Positions 8,237-15,780 are shown, counted from the first letter of the stretch. The stretch: DNA of 19,836 nt from UMGS1851 sp900555605 (GCA_902472555.1 CABROF010000040.1:1-19836), one strand, 5' to 3'. Translations and numbers: made by a program. The notes: generated by a model not told the origin, from the letters alone.

Positions 8237-8741
8237 ATAAATGATGTTCTCCCTGATTTCTGAACCACTCCATAAAAGCAGCGGTATGCGCCTCACGCAC
8301 ATAGTTTGCGTTTTCTGTCAGCAGCGCAAGCATGTGCGCATCCTGTTCGGAGCGTTTCTTTTGTGATGACAGCCCTTTTGTAAGCATATGGATCATAAAT
8401 CGATGGATTCCCTTCAGTTTGGAGCGGTCTATTCCTCCCTGCAAAGTAAACAGAGGTATGCTTTCCGGCAGAGCGATTGTCTTTCGGACTTCATCAAGCA
8501 GGGTTCCGGTATCACACAAGCCGACGCCGCATACTGCAGAAACAGCAAACAGCTTAGCCGCCTTTTGATATCCCTTTACGCTGTTTGCAAACAGCCACCC
8601 GAGATAAATAATTGCTGTCCCCTTTTCAAGTTCTTTTACTGCCCTATCAAGAGAATATACAGGAAGGCCTGTCTGTTTACTGAGTATTCCTGCGTACTCG
8701 GCGGTATGTCCGGTATTTGAAGTATATACAATGGCTTTCAT
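8205..8741 (-). CDS. Flavodoxin-family protein with a fused C-terminal tail
   Basis: A 178-residue protein whose N-terminus MKAIVYTSNTGHTAEYA is the FMN phosphate-binding loop of flavodoxin-like proteins. It also shows AIIYLGWLFANSVKGYQKA and GVGLCDTGTLLDEVRK, typical of short flavodoxin-domain proteins in Clostridia; it probably acts as a small FMN electron carrier or reductase. The normal end is expected near AAFMEWF; about 20 residues after that (RNQGEHHLSSWKN...) are read out of frame from the truncated TfoX-like gene. The fold may be intact, but the tail is a deletion product. SD AAAGGAG precedes the ATG at 8741. Confidence 0.8.
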   Translation of the reverse strand: MKAIVYTSNTGHTAEYAGILSKQTGLPVYSLDRAVKELEKGTAIIYLGWLFANSVKGYQKAAKLFAVSAVCGVGLCDTGTLLDEVRKTIALPESIPLFTLQGGIDRSKLKGIHRFMIHMLTKGLSSQKKRSEQDAHMLALLTENANYVREAHTAAFMEWFRNQGEHHLSSWKNSGVSL

Positions 8742-8753
8742 ACTGCCTCTCCT

Positions 8754-8849
8754 TTATTTGACTCTTACAGCTCGAAGCATTTTGCTGCGCCGAAGGACAA
8801 AGGTGCTCTCCTCGCTTCCAGGACAGCCAATCACAGCGATTTTCCGCAT
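8754..8849 (-). pseudogene. N-terminal stub of a P-loop kinase (FlaR/adenylate-kinase-like)
   Basis: Only 31 residues: MRKIAVIGCPGSEESTF followed by unrelated sequence and a stop. The first part matches the Walker A start of topology-modulation/adenylate-kinase-like proteins (usual GCPGSGKST), with the invariant Gly-Lys replaced by Glu-Glu and everything after the first helix missing. A good SD (GGGAGG) remains, so it may be translated as a short peptide. It sits 12 bases before the flavodoxin gene and 37 bases after DUF308. It is almost certainly a gene remnant. Confidence 0.65.
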
Positions 8850-8886
8850 GAACGATCCCTCCCGAAAAGTATCCGCTGTGTAACGC

Positions 8887-9360
8887 TCAGTTTTTGCGGC
8901 AAAGCAAATCCAATACACCTTCCGCAGCCAGAAGAATCCCCGTAACAATAAACAGCCAGTCAATCACCCCGTCCTGGTGAAATAAAAGCAATGCCCCCAC
9001 AGAAATGGTAAGCACCGGTCTGATATATGCCATCACGCTTTCACGGCTTGTCAGAAAGACTGTGCCGATACGGTGCGTGCCGATAATCTGCAGCAGCCCA
9101 AATATGATAATACCGGCAGCAAGAATATACAAGGCAAGATTTATAAACATCCATCCGAAAACAAGGATGCAAACACCGACGACCCCTTTCACGGCACCGG
9201 CAGCGGCAAACCCGTTTACAAAATCCAGGATTGCCATAATAATTGCCGCCAATCCGAATACGGTAATGCCTATGCCGATAACTTCACCTTTTAAAATGAT
9301 AAACAAAAGTCCTAAAGCGATGGCTGAGACCGCGGAAATAATACGATTCCTTTTTAGCAT
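8887..9360 (-). CDS. DUF308/HdeD-type small membrane protein
   Basis: A 157-residue integral membrane protein with about six hydrophobic segments (~10-25, 30-50, 65-85, 90-105, 120-135 and 138-150) and few charges, as in HdeD/DUF308 proteins. Its role is unknown; the E. coli relative is linked to acid resistance. Start at 9360 is chosen because AGAGG lies eight bases upstream and the ATG is one base after the stop of the acetyltransferase gene; a longer frame to 9399 overlaps that gene and has no SD. It probably shares a transcript and coupled translation with the GNAT gene. Confidence 0.8.
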   Translation of the reverse strand: MLKRNRIISAVSAIALGLLFIILKGEVIGIGITVFGLAAIIMAILDFVNGFAAAGAVKGVVGVCILVFGWMFINLALYILAAGIIIFGLLQIIGTHRIGTVFLTSRESVMAYIRPVLTISVGALLLFHQDGVIDWLFIVTGILLAAEGVLDLLCRKN

Positions 9361-9361
9361 T

Positions 9362-9889
9362 TTATTTTCCTCTCTTATTATATTTATACACCTTTTCATA
9401 AAGGGTCGTCTTCATCATATCAAATGTTTTCTTATCCACTTTGCCGCCGGAGGTCATGATAAGCAGCGGAAGTTCGTTTTTACCCTCTGACATCGGCGGC
9501 TGGATATACGGATAGTCATTCAAGTAAAAACCGTTGCGTTCATAAAAGCCGATTCTTTTGCGGGCAGTTTCAGTCTCGGGAGGCTCCACTTCAAGGCAGA
9601 CAGTTTTGCCAATCCGCGCCACCAGCTCTCCAAGCATTTTTGCGCCAAGGCCGCCGCTGCGATACTCCGGATGAACCGCAAAATGCTCCACATAGGCAAA
9701 TGTCTCAAATTCCCAGACAGAAATAAAGGCTTTGAGCCTTTCTCCGTCATGCAACGCATAAATTGTATAGCATTTGTTATCAAGCTGGGCCTTATGCTCC
9801 TCATAGGTCCGATATTCATCCGGAGGAAAACTATCCTCCAGAAGCGCGAATACTTTATCAAAATCCCGTTTTTCAAGCTTTTCTATCAT
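9362..9889 (-). CDS. GNAT-family N-acetyltransferase
   Basis: A 175-residue single-domain acetyltransferase using acetyl-CoA. The core is visible as AYVEHFAVHPEYRSGGLGAKML (~75-96), with the pyrophosphate-binding RSGGLG, followed by CLEVEPPETETARKRIGFYERNGF (motif B region). The N-terminus MIEKLEKRDFDKVFALLEDSFP is typical. Start 9889 has a GGGAG SD; the longer frame to 9946 overlaps the LURP-one gene and is unlikely. The acceptor substrate cannot be predicted. Confidence 0.88.
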   Translation of the reverse strand: MIEKLEKRDFDKVFALLEDSFPPDEYRTYEEHKAQLDNKCYTIYALHDGERLKAFISVWEFETFAYVEHFAVHPEYRSGGLGAKMLGELVARIGKTVCLEVEPPETETARKRIGFYERNGFYLNDYPYIQPPMSEGKNELPLLIMTSGGKVDKKTFDMMKTTLYEKVYKYNKRGK

Positions 9890-9902
9890 TGCGGTCTCCC
9901 GA

Positions 9903-10376
9903 CTAATCGTTTCTCGAACATTTTTCAGCATCAATTGCAAGCACAAGCATCAGCACGCAAACAGCGTCCCGCGGATTACAGACATGAATAACATAGGTGT
10001 CCGTCCAATTCCAAAGCTCTTTTGAAACAGAGGCAATCTGCTGCCCCGACGGGGCTGTGATGCTGTAATCCCATTCAAAAAAATCACCGTCCACGCTCCA
10101 GCCGTTGCAGTCAATATGGAACTTGGCTTTAAAGAAGGTGAATTCTTTGCATATACAACCAATATAGCGGTTTCCCAAGTACATTTCAAACTTCGGAAGC
10201 CAGGTCAGCACTTTTTCCTTTACCACCCCTACCTCATTGCCTTGCGCGTCATAAATCCGAAGCAAATGACCCCAAGCAAGCGCGCCCTTTACCGTATATA
10301 CGATCTTCCCTGTTTCGTTATAAATATCATAGCTGTCAAACCACGAAAAGAGTCTTTGCTTAAATAGCAGCTTCAT
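9903..10376 (-). CDS. LURP-one-related (DUF567) protein
   Basis: A 157-residue protein of the LURP-one/YxjI beta-barrel family. It shows the repeating pattern of short strands with Gly/Asp turns: FSWFDSYDIYNETGKIVYTVKG, LLRIYDAQGNEVGVVKE and DYSITAPSGQQIASVSKELW. Function is unknown; relatives resemble the tubby fold and are thought to be lipid- or membrane-associated. Start 10376 has SD AAGGGG eight bases upstream; the longer frame to 10490 has low-complexity composition and no SD. It is the first gene of the minus-strand block, about 190 nt downstream of an extended -10 promoter. Confidence 0.82.
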   Translation of the reverse strand: MKLLFKQRLFSWFDSYDIYNETGKIVYTVKGALAWGHLLRIYDAQGNEVGVVKEKVLTWLPKFEMYLGNRYIGCICKEFTFFKAKFHIDCNGWSVDGDFFEWDYSITAPSGQQIASVSKELWNWTDTYVIHVCNPRDAVCVLMLVLAIDAEKCSRND

Positions 10377-10558
10377 AAAATTACCCCTTATCTCATCTGC
10401 TTTTTTAATTGAAAAAGTGCATAACCTCCAATATTCGCGCACCGAAAAACACAGATATGACTTCGTTGCCGCGCGGTTCATCCGAAACAATTATGACGGC
10501 ATAAGCATATATTGCCACCATAAATATACTATTTAAAATAATATTCGATAAGCCGTAC

Positions 10559-10585
10559 AATATGATTATATCACAAAATCATATT
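10559..10585 (-). promoter_or_regulatory. Extended -10 promoter with overlapping inverted repeat
   Basis: On the minus strand TGATATAAT (10573-10565) is a perfect extended -10 for the LURP-one block; a -35 is weak (TTATTC-like, ~17 bp upstream). A perfect 9-bp inverted repeat, AATATGATT (10559-10567) and AATCATATT (10577-10585) with a 9-nt spacer, covers it, so it may be an operator. No regulator is identified. Confidence 0.5.
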
Positions 10586-10627
10586 AAGAATAAAGCGCTT
10601 TTATAGATCTTACAAAATTTTCCGCGG

Positions 10628-10677
10628 CAAAAAAACAGCCCGAAATCCGATTGCTTCTCAACGGTTTTCGAGCTGTT
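10628..10677 (-). terminator. Rho-independent terminator facing left
   Basis: On the minus strand AACAGCTCGAAA pairs with TTTCGGGCTGTT (one G-T wobble), with further pairing CCGTTG/CAATCGG inside and loop AGAAG, followed by seven T. It would end transcription from the small gene at 10857-11072 before the LURP-one promoter. Confidence 0.8.
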
Positions 10678-10856
10678 GTTCGCTGCATCACACAAGTAAT
10701 ACCGCCTATGAAATAATAAAATCCCGTCCCACTGTCATAATCGCATCTAAGCGCCTCCGGTGCTTTTATTGCGTTTTTATCGGCAGGCCGCCTGATTGAT
10801 TGCCGGTACATCATTTTATATTTTACAGAATATATTTAGAGATCCGTTAAGCTCTT
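10678..10856. other. Gap after the small hypothetical gene, nothing recognised
   Basis: Between the terminator and the small minus-strand gene. A 76-codon frame covers part of it and the terminator hairpin, but has no SD and no recognisable domain, so it was not called. Confidence 0.3.
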
Positions 10857-11072
10857 TCAACGAATATCCGCATCTGCTTCTCCGCCGTCCAGCGAGGTAA
10901 CGGGAACATCATAAATGTCAGAATAGGATTCCGCTTCTGATTCATATTCCGGGATACGCTGTGTAATCCCCGTGCAATCTGTAGCCGAAGCAACCGGATT
11001 TCGAAAATATGCATCCTCACAAAGCATTTTATCCTGCCCCTTTTTCTTTTTATTTGTGTTATTTTTATTCAT
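10857..11072 (-). CDS. Small hypothetical protein, likely sporulation-controlled
   Basis: A 71-residue hydrophilic protein: lysine- and asparagine-rich start (NKNNTNKKKKGQDK), then LCEDAYFRNPVASATDCTGI and an acidic end with AESYSDIYDVPVT. I recall similar small SATDCTG-type hypothetical proteins in Clostridia but not a function. Start 11072 is chosen because AGGAG stands seven bases upstream; the longer frame to 11153 runs through the promoter. A sigma-E-like promoter lies 34 bases upstream of the ATG and a strong terminator lies about 180 bases downstream, so it looks like a single-gene unit. No signal peptide or membrane segment. Confidence 0.6.
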   Translation of the reverse strand: MNKNNTNKKKKGQDKMLCEDAYFRNPVASATDCTGITQRIPEYESEAESYSDIYDVPVTSLDGGEADADIR

Positions 11073-11105
11073 ACCACCACTCCTTTTATTGACCAGGCTA
11101 TGGTT

Positions 11106-11133
11106 ATTGTATCGCGGATCTTGAGAAATATAC
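11106..11133 (-). promoter_or_regulatory. Sigma-E-like sporulation promoter
   Basis: On the minus strand GTATATT (11133-11127), a 13-bp spacer and GATACAAT (11113-11106), close to the mother-cell sigma-E consensus (KMATATT, 13-14 bp, CATACAAT). The expected start of transcription is about 26 bases before the small gene's ATG, with its SD in between. Two mismatches remain, so this is a proposal. Confidence 0.45.
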
Positions 11134-11274
11134 GGTTCTTCAGGTGATTTCAATTGTTAAGCAGCGCCCTGTTTCAGGTTACTCTGAAAATTTAAAAAAG
11201 TTCATATTGCGAACCATATATTCGCCGTTAGATGTTAAATTATGGATATTAAAAATTAAGGAGGTTGGAGCGAT

Positions 11275-11580
11275 ATGAAAGGATTGCCTGCCGGAAAGAA
11301 AAATATTTGCGGACAGCGAATCCGACTGGCCAGGACCGGCAAAGGTCCCTCAAAAAACAAGATGACCCAAATTGATCTGGCCGCACAGCTGCAGGCACGA
11401 GGAATTATGCTCGACCGATTGCATATCTGCAGAATTGAAAAAGCCAACCGACCTGTCTCCGACATAGAACTGATTGCAATTGCGGAGATTTTGAACGTAT
11501 CCGTTTCTTGGCTGCTGTACGATGACAGCGATCAATTATCGACAATTGAGAGTATTGCGCTGCACGTTTCGGAATCATAA
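11275..11580 (+). CDS. XRE-family helix-turn-helix regulator
   Basis: A 101-residue DNA-binding protein. Residues ~10-80 form the HTH: ICGQRIRLARTGKG, TQIDLAAQLQARGI, DRLHICRIEKANRPVSDIELIAIAEILNVSVSWLL. The last segment is the standard fifth helix of small clostridial XRE regulators of about 100 residues. A strong SD AAGGAGGTT (11258-11266) precedes the ATG. An imperfect inverted repeat (GTTC...GAAC, ~11201-11215) upstream could be its operator. It lies divergent from the small hypothetical gene and upstream of the broken protease; target genes are unknown. Confidence 0.85.
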   Translation: MKGLPAGKKNICGQRIRLARTGKGPSKNKMTQIDLAAQLQARGIMLDRLHICRIEKANRPVSDIELIAIAEILNVSVSWLLYDDSDQLSTIESIALHVSES

Positions 11581-11644
11581 ATTTGCCTTTCAGGCTCTGA
11601 TTGCATATAATAAACCGCGTAAACAAAATTTTCCAAACCATAAA

Positions 11645-11980
11645 CGCCGCGGTGTCATAACAGGCGAAACGGTTTATGCAGTCGGCAGTTCAAAGGGATT
11701 GACCGGTACGCTCAGCGACGGCCTGGTGTCGACTGCCTCTCGAATTGTGGATGACGTAGATTGTATCCAAATTACGGCCGCAATTTCTTCCGGCAACAGC
11801 GGCGGACCTCTGATTAATATATACGGCGAGGTGATTGGCAGCAATACAATGTCGCTTGCCTCCGGTCAGAATCTGAATTTTGCAGTAAATATCACGGAGC
11901 TGCAGGCAGTGGAAACCACAAACGCTATGACAATGGCAGAATTTTATGACGAAACTGTTTTTCTTACAATTTTACCATGA
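11645..11980 (+). pseudogene. 5'-truncated trypsin-like (S1-type) serine protease
   Basis: The frame contains the C-terminal half of a chymotrypsin-fold protease: GETVYAVGSSKGLTGTLSDG, DCIQITAAISSGNSGGPL with the catalytic Ser, GEVIGSNTM and a closing GQNLNFAVNITELQAV. The His and Asp of the triad and the signal peptide are absent. The same frame runs back to 11522 inside the XRE gene without homologous sequence or an SD. A deletion joining the XRE gene to the 3' half of a secreted HtrA-like or related S1 protease explains this. Confidence 0.7.
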
Positions 11981-12005
11981 CATCATCGAAGGGGAGAAGG
12001 AATGA

Positions 12006-12232
12006 AACAATTTGCCTGCTGAAGCCCAAAAGATTACGCAGAACGGAACTACCGTGATAGCAAGCCTGTCCAGTTCGTATGATCTTGATTATTTTGAAAT
12101 ATACGCTGCAGACGATTGCACACACATGAGCTCCAGGCAGGGCAAAAATGCTATATCGTAACGCTTCTTTCAGAAGATTATCCGTTTTCCTATGTGGCCG
12201 CGGATTATGATTTGTTTATATTTCAGAAATAA
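12006..12232 (+). pseudogene. Frameshifted remnant of a PPC-like secreted domain
   Basis: Two successive frames give TVIASLSSSYDLDYFEIYAA followed, after a frameshift near 12140, by QKCYIVTLLSEDYPFSYVAADYDLFIFQK and a stop. The pattern (SLSSSxDLDYFxIYA ... YxVTL ... DYDLFIF) resembles the bacterial pre-peptidase C-terminal (PPC) domain found at the ends of secreted peptidases. No start codon or SD remains. It probably belonged to the protease fragment upstream or to a neighbouring exported protein. Confidence 0.5.
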
Positions 12233-12250
12233 AACACACGGCGCCGTATG
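12229..12250 (-). terminator. Terminator of the mur operon
   Basis: Immediately after the kinase stop, minus strand: CATACGGCGCCGTGTG (12250-12235), a self-complementary hairpin with one G-T pair, followed by TTTTATTT. Short stem, so moderate strength. Confidence 0.6.
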
Positions 12251-13219
12251 TCACAGCAATGTACGGTAGCTTTCCAGGAATTTTGCGCGGAAGTCCGGGG
12301 CCGCATTCCGATCCTCCGCATAAAACATCTCTGCTGCTTCTGCTGCTGCACCGTATACGGGCGGAGTTTCCGGTCGGAGAAATATAACACAATCCTTTGG
12401 AACGGTAGGAGAATAAAGATATGGCTCCAGCAACGTAAAATGCTGAAAGATCCCGCCCGAAAGCACCACGGGACAAGGGATCGTTTCATATTCCGACATC
12501 ATGGCGGATAAGATGCTTCCCAATTCTGCGCCGTTGCGCCGGATAATATCGCATGCTACCGGATCCTGCTCTGTTGCCGCTGCAAAGGCTAAAGGTGCAA
12601 ATGAAGCAAGATAAGGCCGGCCCAAGCGGTAGACCTCGTCAAGAGCTTCCGCTGCGCGGCAGCCTGTCTGCGTCTCCACCATAGCGGTCAAGATGGTTTC
12701 TGGGCCACGGCCTTCCGCCGCACATAGCACCGCATAGAATACGTCCCGGCCAAAATCATACCCGCTTCCACCATGATCAAGGTAAAATCCAAACCCGCCG
12801 AAACGTTTTCGCGCTTTGCCGCGTCTGACAAGACCGATGACACCAGTGCCGGCTAAAAGCAGGCATCCGTCTTTCGCCGGCAGTCCGTTTGACAGCGCGA
12901 TCTCCGCATCGCTTCGCACAGAAATATATGCCTGCGGAAATATCCCGGACAGGTGCTTACACAGCTCGACAATACGATTTCCGGCAGAAATACCGCCAAT
13001 ACCCGCACATACACTGCGGACTGCCCCGGAATGTATGCCGGCGGTACGCCGGGCAGCTGTGAGAATCGTTTCTGCGGCTGCTGAAAATCCCATATCATTG
13101 GGGTTGCAACCGGGCAGACGGCTGCGCGCAATACAGCAGCCGTCTGTCCGGCATAATACCGCTTCGGTTTTACTTCCCCCTCCATCAATTCCAAGCAAAT
13201 ATGCTTCCAATATAATCAC
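12251..13219 (-). CDS. murK: BadF-type N-acetylmuramic acid / N-acetylglucosamine kinase
   Basis: A member of the BadF/BadG/BcrA/BcrD ATPase family, about 322 residues. It has the phosphate-1 loop LLGIDGGGSKTEAVLC (~8-23), a phosphate-2 region LLLAGTGVIGLV and FGFYLDHGGSGYDFGRD, and the adenosine region VVLSGGIF near the C-terminus. Such kinases phosphorylate amino sugars; Clostridium acetobutylicum MurK of this family acts on both MurNAc and GlcNAc, and the adjoining murQ makes that role most likely. The start is uncertain: GTG at 13219, five bases after the murQ stop, or TTG at 13210; the longer frame to 13315 overlaps murQ. It is the last gene of the operon, followed by a terminator. Confidence 0.82.
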   Translation of the reverse strand: MIILEAYLLGIDGGGSKTEAVLCRTDGCCIARSRLPGCNPNDMGFSAAAETILTAARRTAGIHSGAVRSVCAGIGGISAGNRIVELCKHLSGIFPQAYISVRSDAEIALSNGLPAKDGCLLLAGTGVIGLVRRGKARKRFGGFGFYLDHGGSGYDFGRDVFYAVLCAAEGRGPETILTAMVETQTGCRAAEALDEVYRLGRPYLASFAPLAFAAATEQDPVACDIIRRNGAELGSILSAMMSEYETIPCPVVLSGGIFQHFTLLEPYLYSPTVPKDCVIFLRPETPPVYGAAAEAAEMFYAEDRNAAPDFRAKFLESYRTLL

Positions 13220-13224
13220 CAGTT

Positions 13225-14043
13225 CTATTTTACCTGCCCGGAAACTGCCTCCAAGGTCTTCCGTACATCCCAATGGTGCCGCGACAGCATTTCCTCTGCA
13301 GAATCTTCCCGGCATCCGAGAATCTGAGTCACGATAGAGACTGCCCGCAGTTTTAATTTATTATTCTTGGGCCGCAGATTGATCATCAGATTTTCATATA
13401 CCTTACCAGTCCGGATCATAGCACCTGTCGTCAGCATATTCAATACTAATTTTTCTGCGGTGCCCGCCTTCATACGGGTGGAACCTGTAATGACCTCCGG
13501 ACCGGTGGCGACAGTAATGGGGAGGCGGCAGCTTTTTTCCAACGCGCTCCCGGGATTGCAGGAAAAACCGACAGTAACCGCGCCCTGTTTCTCTGCTTCG
13601 GAAAGCGCGCCTAAGACGTAACAGGCGCTGCCAGAAGCAGACAGTCCTACCACCACATCCCTGCAGCAGACGCCGAGGGCCCGCAGTTCCCGCCGGCCCT
13701 GTTCAAAATCGTCCTCACACTGCTCTTTGGCGCAGAACATTGCTTCCTGTCCCCCTGCCAGCAACGCGACCACATTATTCGGTTCCACTCCGTATGTCGG
13801 CGGACATTCCACTGCATCGAGTACCCCCAAACGGCCGGACGTGCCGGCACCAATATAAATCAGCCTGCCTCCCTGTATAAAAGCCTCTGCAATCACCTCT
13901 ACTGCTCTTGAGATCTGATGAAGCTGCTTTTCCACCGCTAAAGGGACCGTTTGATCCTCTTCATTGATCAACCGTAGCATTTCATAGGTAGACAACGTAT
14001 CAATATGCATAGTCCTGGGATTACGGCTTTCTGTTATCATCAT
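13225..14043 (-). CDS. murQ: N-acetylmuramic acid 6-phosphate etherase
   Basis: Cleaves the D-lactyl ether of MurNAc 6-phosphate to give GlcNAc 6-phosphate and D-lactate. The SIS-domain signature IYIGAGTSGRLGVLDAVECPPTYG contains Glu79, and QCEDD contains Glu110, corresponding to the catalytic Glu83 and Glu114 of the E. coli enzyme. GLSASGSACYVLGAL, GFSCNPGS and TGSTRMKAGTAEKLVLNMLTTG are also family hallmarks. Length (272) is slightly below E. coli MurQ (298). An AAGGAG lies 13 bases before the ATG; a second ATG follows directly. It sits between a discoidin protein and murK and is predicted to be controlled by the divergent MurR-like protein. Confidence 0.95.
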   Translation of the reverse strand: MMITESRNPRTMHIDTLSTYEMLRLINEEDQTVPLAVEKQLHQISRAVEVIAEAFIQGGRLIYIGAGTSGRLGVLDAVECPPTYGVEPNNVVALLAGGQEAMFCAKEQCEDDFEQGRRELRALGVCCRDVVVGLSASGSACYVLGALSEAEKQGAVTVGFSCNPGSALEKSCRLPITVATGPEVITGSTRMKAGTAEKLVLNMLTTGAMIRTGKVYENLMINLRPKNNKLKLRAVSIVTQILGCREDSAEEMLSRHHWDVRKTLEAVSGQVK

Positions 14044-14064
14044 ACTGTATAAATATCTCCTTTT

Positions 14065-15780
14065 TCAGCATTCATGGCATATAAATTTTTTTCGGCAGAT
14101 CGGCAGAAGCGTCATACATAAAAAGCATATAAAAAGCACCGCCGACTCCCTTGAGTCCATTGTAGTGGGATTCACATCAGTCCCGTCTGGGGGCGTTTCC
14201 TCCTGCAGCACGGTTCCGTAAACTTCGATTTCACTCAAATAGGTATATGTATTGCTGCTGCCATCCAGCTTGAAATTTCCGCAGATTTCCAGTCGGATAT
14301 AGCGCGCTTTTACATCAGCCTCAAAGTGGTCAGTAATCTGCTTGATTTCCCGTAAATCTGTATGATCGAAGCATTCCGTGTAATCCTTTCCGTTTTCACT
14401 GACCCAGACACGGTATTTCACGCCCTTCACTCCGAGATAGGGCGATACGATCAGCTTATCTAAATCGCAGATGCTGCTTAGGTCCAATGTCAGCAGGAAA
14501 GGCTGCTTTAAAAGTCCATCTTCGCCATATTCTCCAGAGTATTGGATTTCATAAAGCGTAGATGTATCGCTGTCCCACAAATGTTCAGCCGGATAATGGC
14601 TGTTCAAATAGGGCTGCGTTACGATTCCATCCGCGTTCTCCTGCGCAGCGGCGGTCGCCGAATAGGTCAGCTTTACGGGATCGTCGCCATCCTCGGTTCC
14701 GGCGGAAAAGGATTTTCCGTTAATCCGGATTTCACTGAAATACGTAAAATGATTGTGCGAACCATCGTTTTTAAAGTTCCCGTGAATCTCAAGGCGTACA
14801 TATCTGGCACAGCTGCCGGCATCAAAGACATCAACGATGGTTTTAATTTCATCCAGGCTTGTATGATCAAATAGCTGACGGTATGCAGCGCCGTCTTCAC
14901 TGATTAAGACACAATATCGGACGCCTTTGATCCCAAGATATGGGGACACTGTCAGTTCTTTTAGTTCATACAGACCTCCCAAATCCAGCGTAAGATTAAA
15001 GGGATGCAGCAACAGCCCATTGGCCCCGAATTCACCGGAATACTGGATCTCATAGAGCGTAGATGTGTCGCCGTCCAGTAAATGCGCAGCCGGGTAGTTG
15101 CTGTTCAGCAGGGGCTGGCTGACTTCGCCGTCCGCTCCCTCCTGTGCAGAGGCAACAGCTGTATAGGTCAGCTCCCCCCATTGATTCAGCTCATGATCCG
15201 AAAGCGTTCCATTCAGCTCCAGCTCTGAAATGATAAAATATCCATTCCGGGAATCATCCCGTTGGCGGTAATTCCCTACAATTTCAATCCGCACATACCG
15301 TCCTTCATAGGTTTCCTGAAAAACATCCTCAATAAGAGATGATTCTGTAGAATTCTCACGATGATCCGCTACAGGCGTATAGACTTTTCCATCCACGCTT
15401 ACGGAAACAAGATATCTGACACACCGGCCGCTAGTTGCATACCAGTTCACAGCGATCCGGCTGATGTCATATACCTTTTTCAAATCCAGATCCAGATAAA
15501 ATGAATTTTTCAGCTTTCCGGATTCAGCGTCATATTCCCCGCCGTATTCAATTTGTACGAACGTAGCAGGATCTCCATCTGAAATCCCGGATATCGGATA
15601 GGCCTGAGTCCAACGCAGATTGTCCGAAACTCCGTCCTGCGGCGTTAAACTGGTTTCATAAGTTAAATTTTCCGACTCTTCCGCCTCCGCCTGAAGCATA
15701 TGCGGGAAGGCGCAGGCCATGCCAACGGCCAGCAAGACGCAAACAAGAGCGGTAAACAAATAATTCTTCTTAATATACAT
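14065..15780 (-). CDS. Membrane-anchored protein with three discoidin-like domains
   Basis: A 571-residue exported protein: signal peptide (~6-32), three beta-sandwich domains of F5/8-type-C/CBM32 character (~39-192, 203-355 and 370-523), a short linker and a C-terminal membrane segment (~546-562) with a positive tail (RKKF). Domain 1 resembles the two domains of the neighbouring 443-residue protein (WTQAYPISGISDGD, SDGKVYTPVADH, RYVRIEIVGNYR). Domains 2 and 3 are near copies of each other, offset by about 167 residues, with DTSTLYEIQYSGE, DLDKL/ELKELTVSPYLG and RYxRLEIxGNFK. It probably displays sugar-binding domains on the cell surface. SD GGAGGAG precedes the start. No enzymatic motif is seen. 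Confidence 0.88.
   Translation of the reverse strand: MYIKKNYLFTALVCVLLAVGMACAFPHMLQAEAEESENLTYETSLTPQDGVSDNLRWTQAYPISGISDGDPATFVQIEYGGEYDAESGKLKNSFYLDLDLKKVYDISRIAVNWYATSGRCVRYLVSVSVDGKVYTPVADHRENSTESSLIEDVFQETYEGRYVRIEIVGNYRQRDDSRNGYFIISELELNGTLSDHELNQWGELTYTAVASAQEGADGEVSQPLLNSNYPAAHLLDGDTSTLYEIQYSGEFGANGLLLHPFNLTLDLGGLYELKELTVSPYLGIKGVRYCVLISEDGAAYRQLFDHTSLDEIKTIVDVFDAGSCARYVRLEIHGNFKNDGSHNHFTYFSEIRINGKSFSAGTEDGDDPVKLTYSATAAAQENADGIVTQPYLNSHYPAEHLWDSDTSTLYEIQYSGEYGEDGLLKQPFLLTLDLSSICDLDKLIVSPYLGVKGVKYRVWVSENGKDYTECFDHTDLREIKQITDHFEADVKARYIRLEICGNFKLDGSSNTYTYLSEIEVYGTVLQEETPPDGTDVNPTTMDSRESAVLFICFLCMTLLPICRKKFICHEC
14212..15174 (-). repeat. Intragenic tandem domain repeat (domains 2 and 3)
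   Basis: Two copies, 14716-15174 and 14212-14673, encode nearly parallel discoidin domains with an offset of about 501 bp. DNA similarity is visible as well: on the plus strand, catagagcgtagatgtgtcg near 15050 and cataaagcgtagatgtatcg near 14550 correspond. The duplication is more recent than the split between domain 1 and these. Confidence 0.7.

Noticed and set aside
5547..10573. Integron-like gene-cassette array
   Set aside because: Genes overlap by 1-4 bases, and there are no attC-like sites or an integrase, so an operon with deletions explains it better.
10584..10814. A 76-codon minus-strand frame
   Set aside because: It runs through the terminator hairpin and its T-tract, and lacks an SD or known domain.
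11201..11215. GTTC...GAAC inverted repeat before the XRE gene
   Set aside because: Arms are only four bases; kept as a possible operator in the gene entry but too weak to list as a site.
12251..13219. Plain N-acetylglucosamine kinase (nagK) or 2-hydroxyacyl-CoA dehydratase activator
   Set aside because: The activator group has a Cys pair for an iron-sulfur cluster that is not seen; with murQ next door, a MurK-type kinase is a better fit than a GlcNAc-only kinase.
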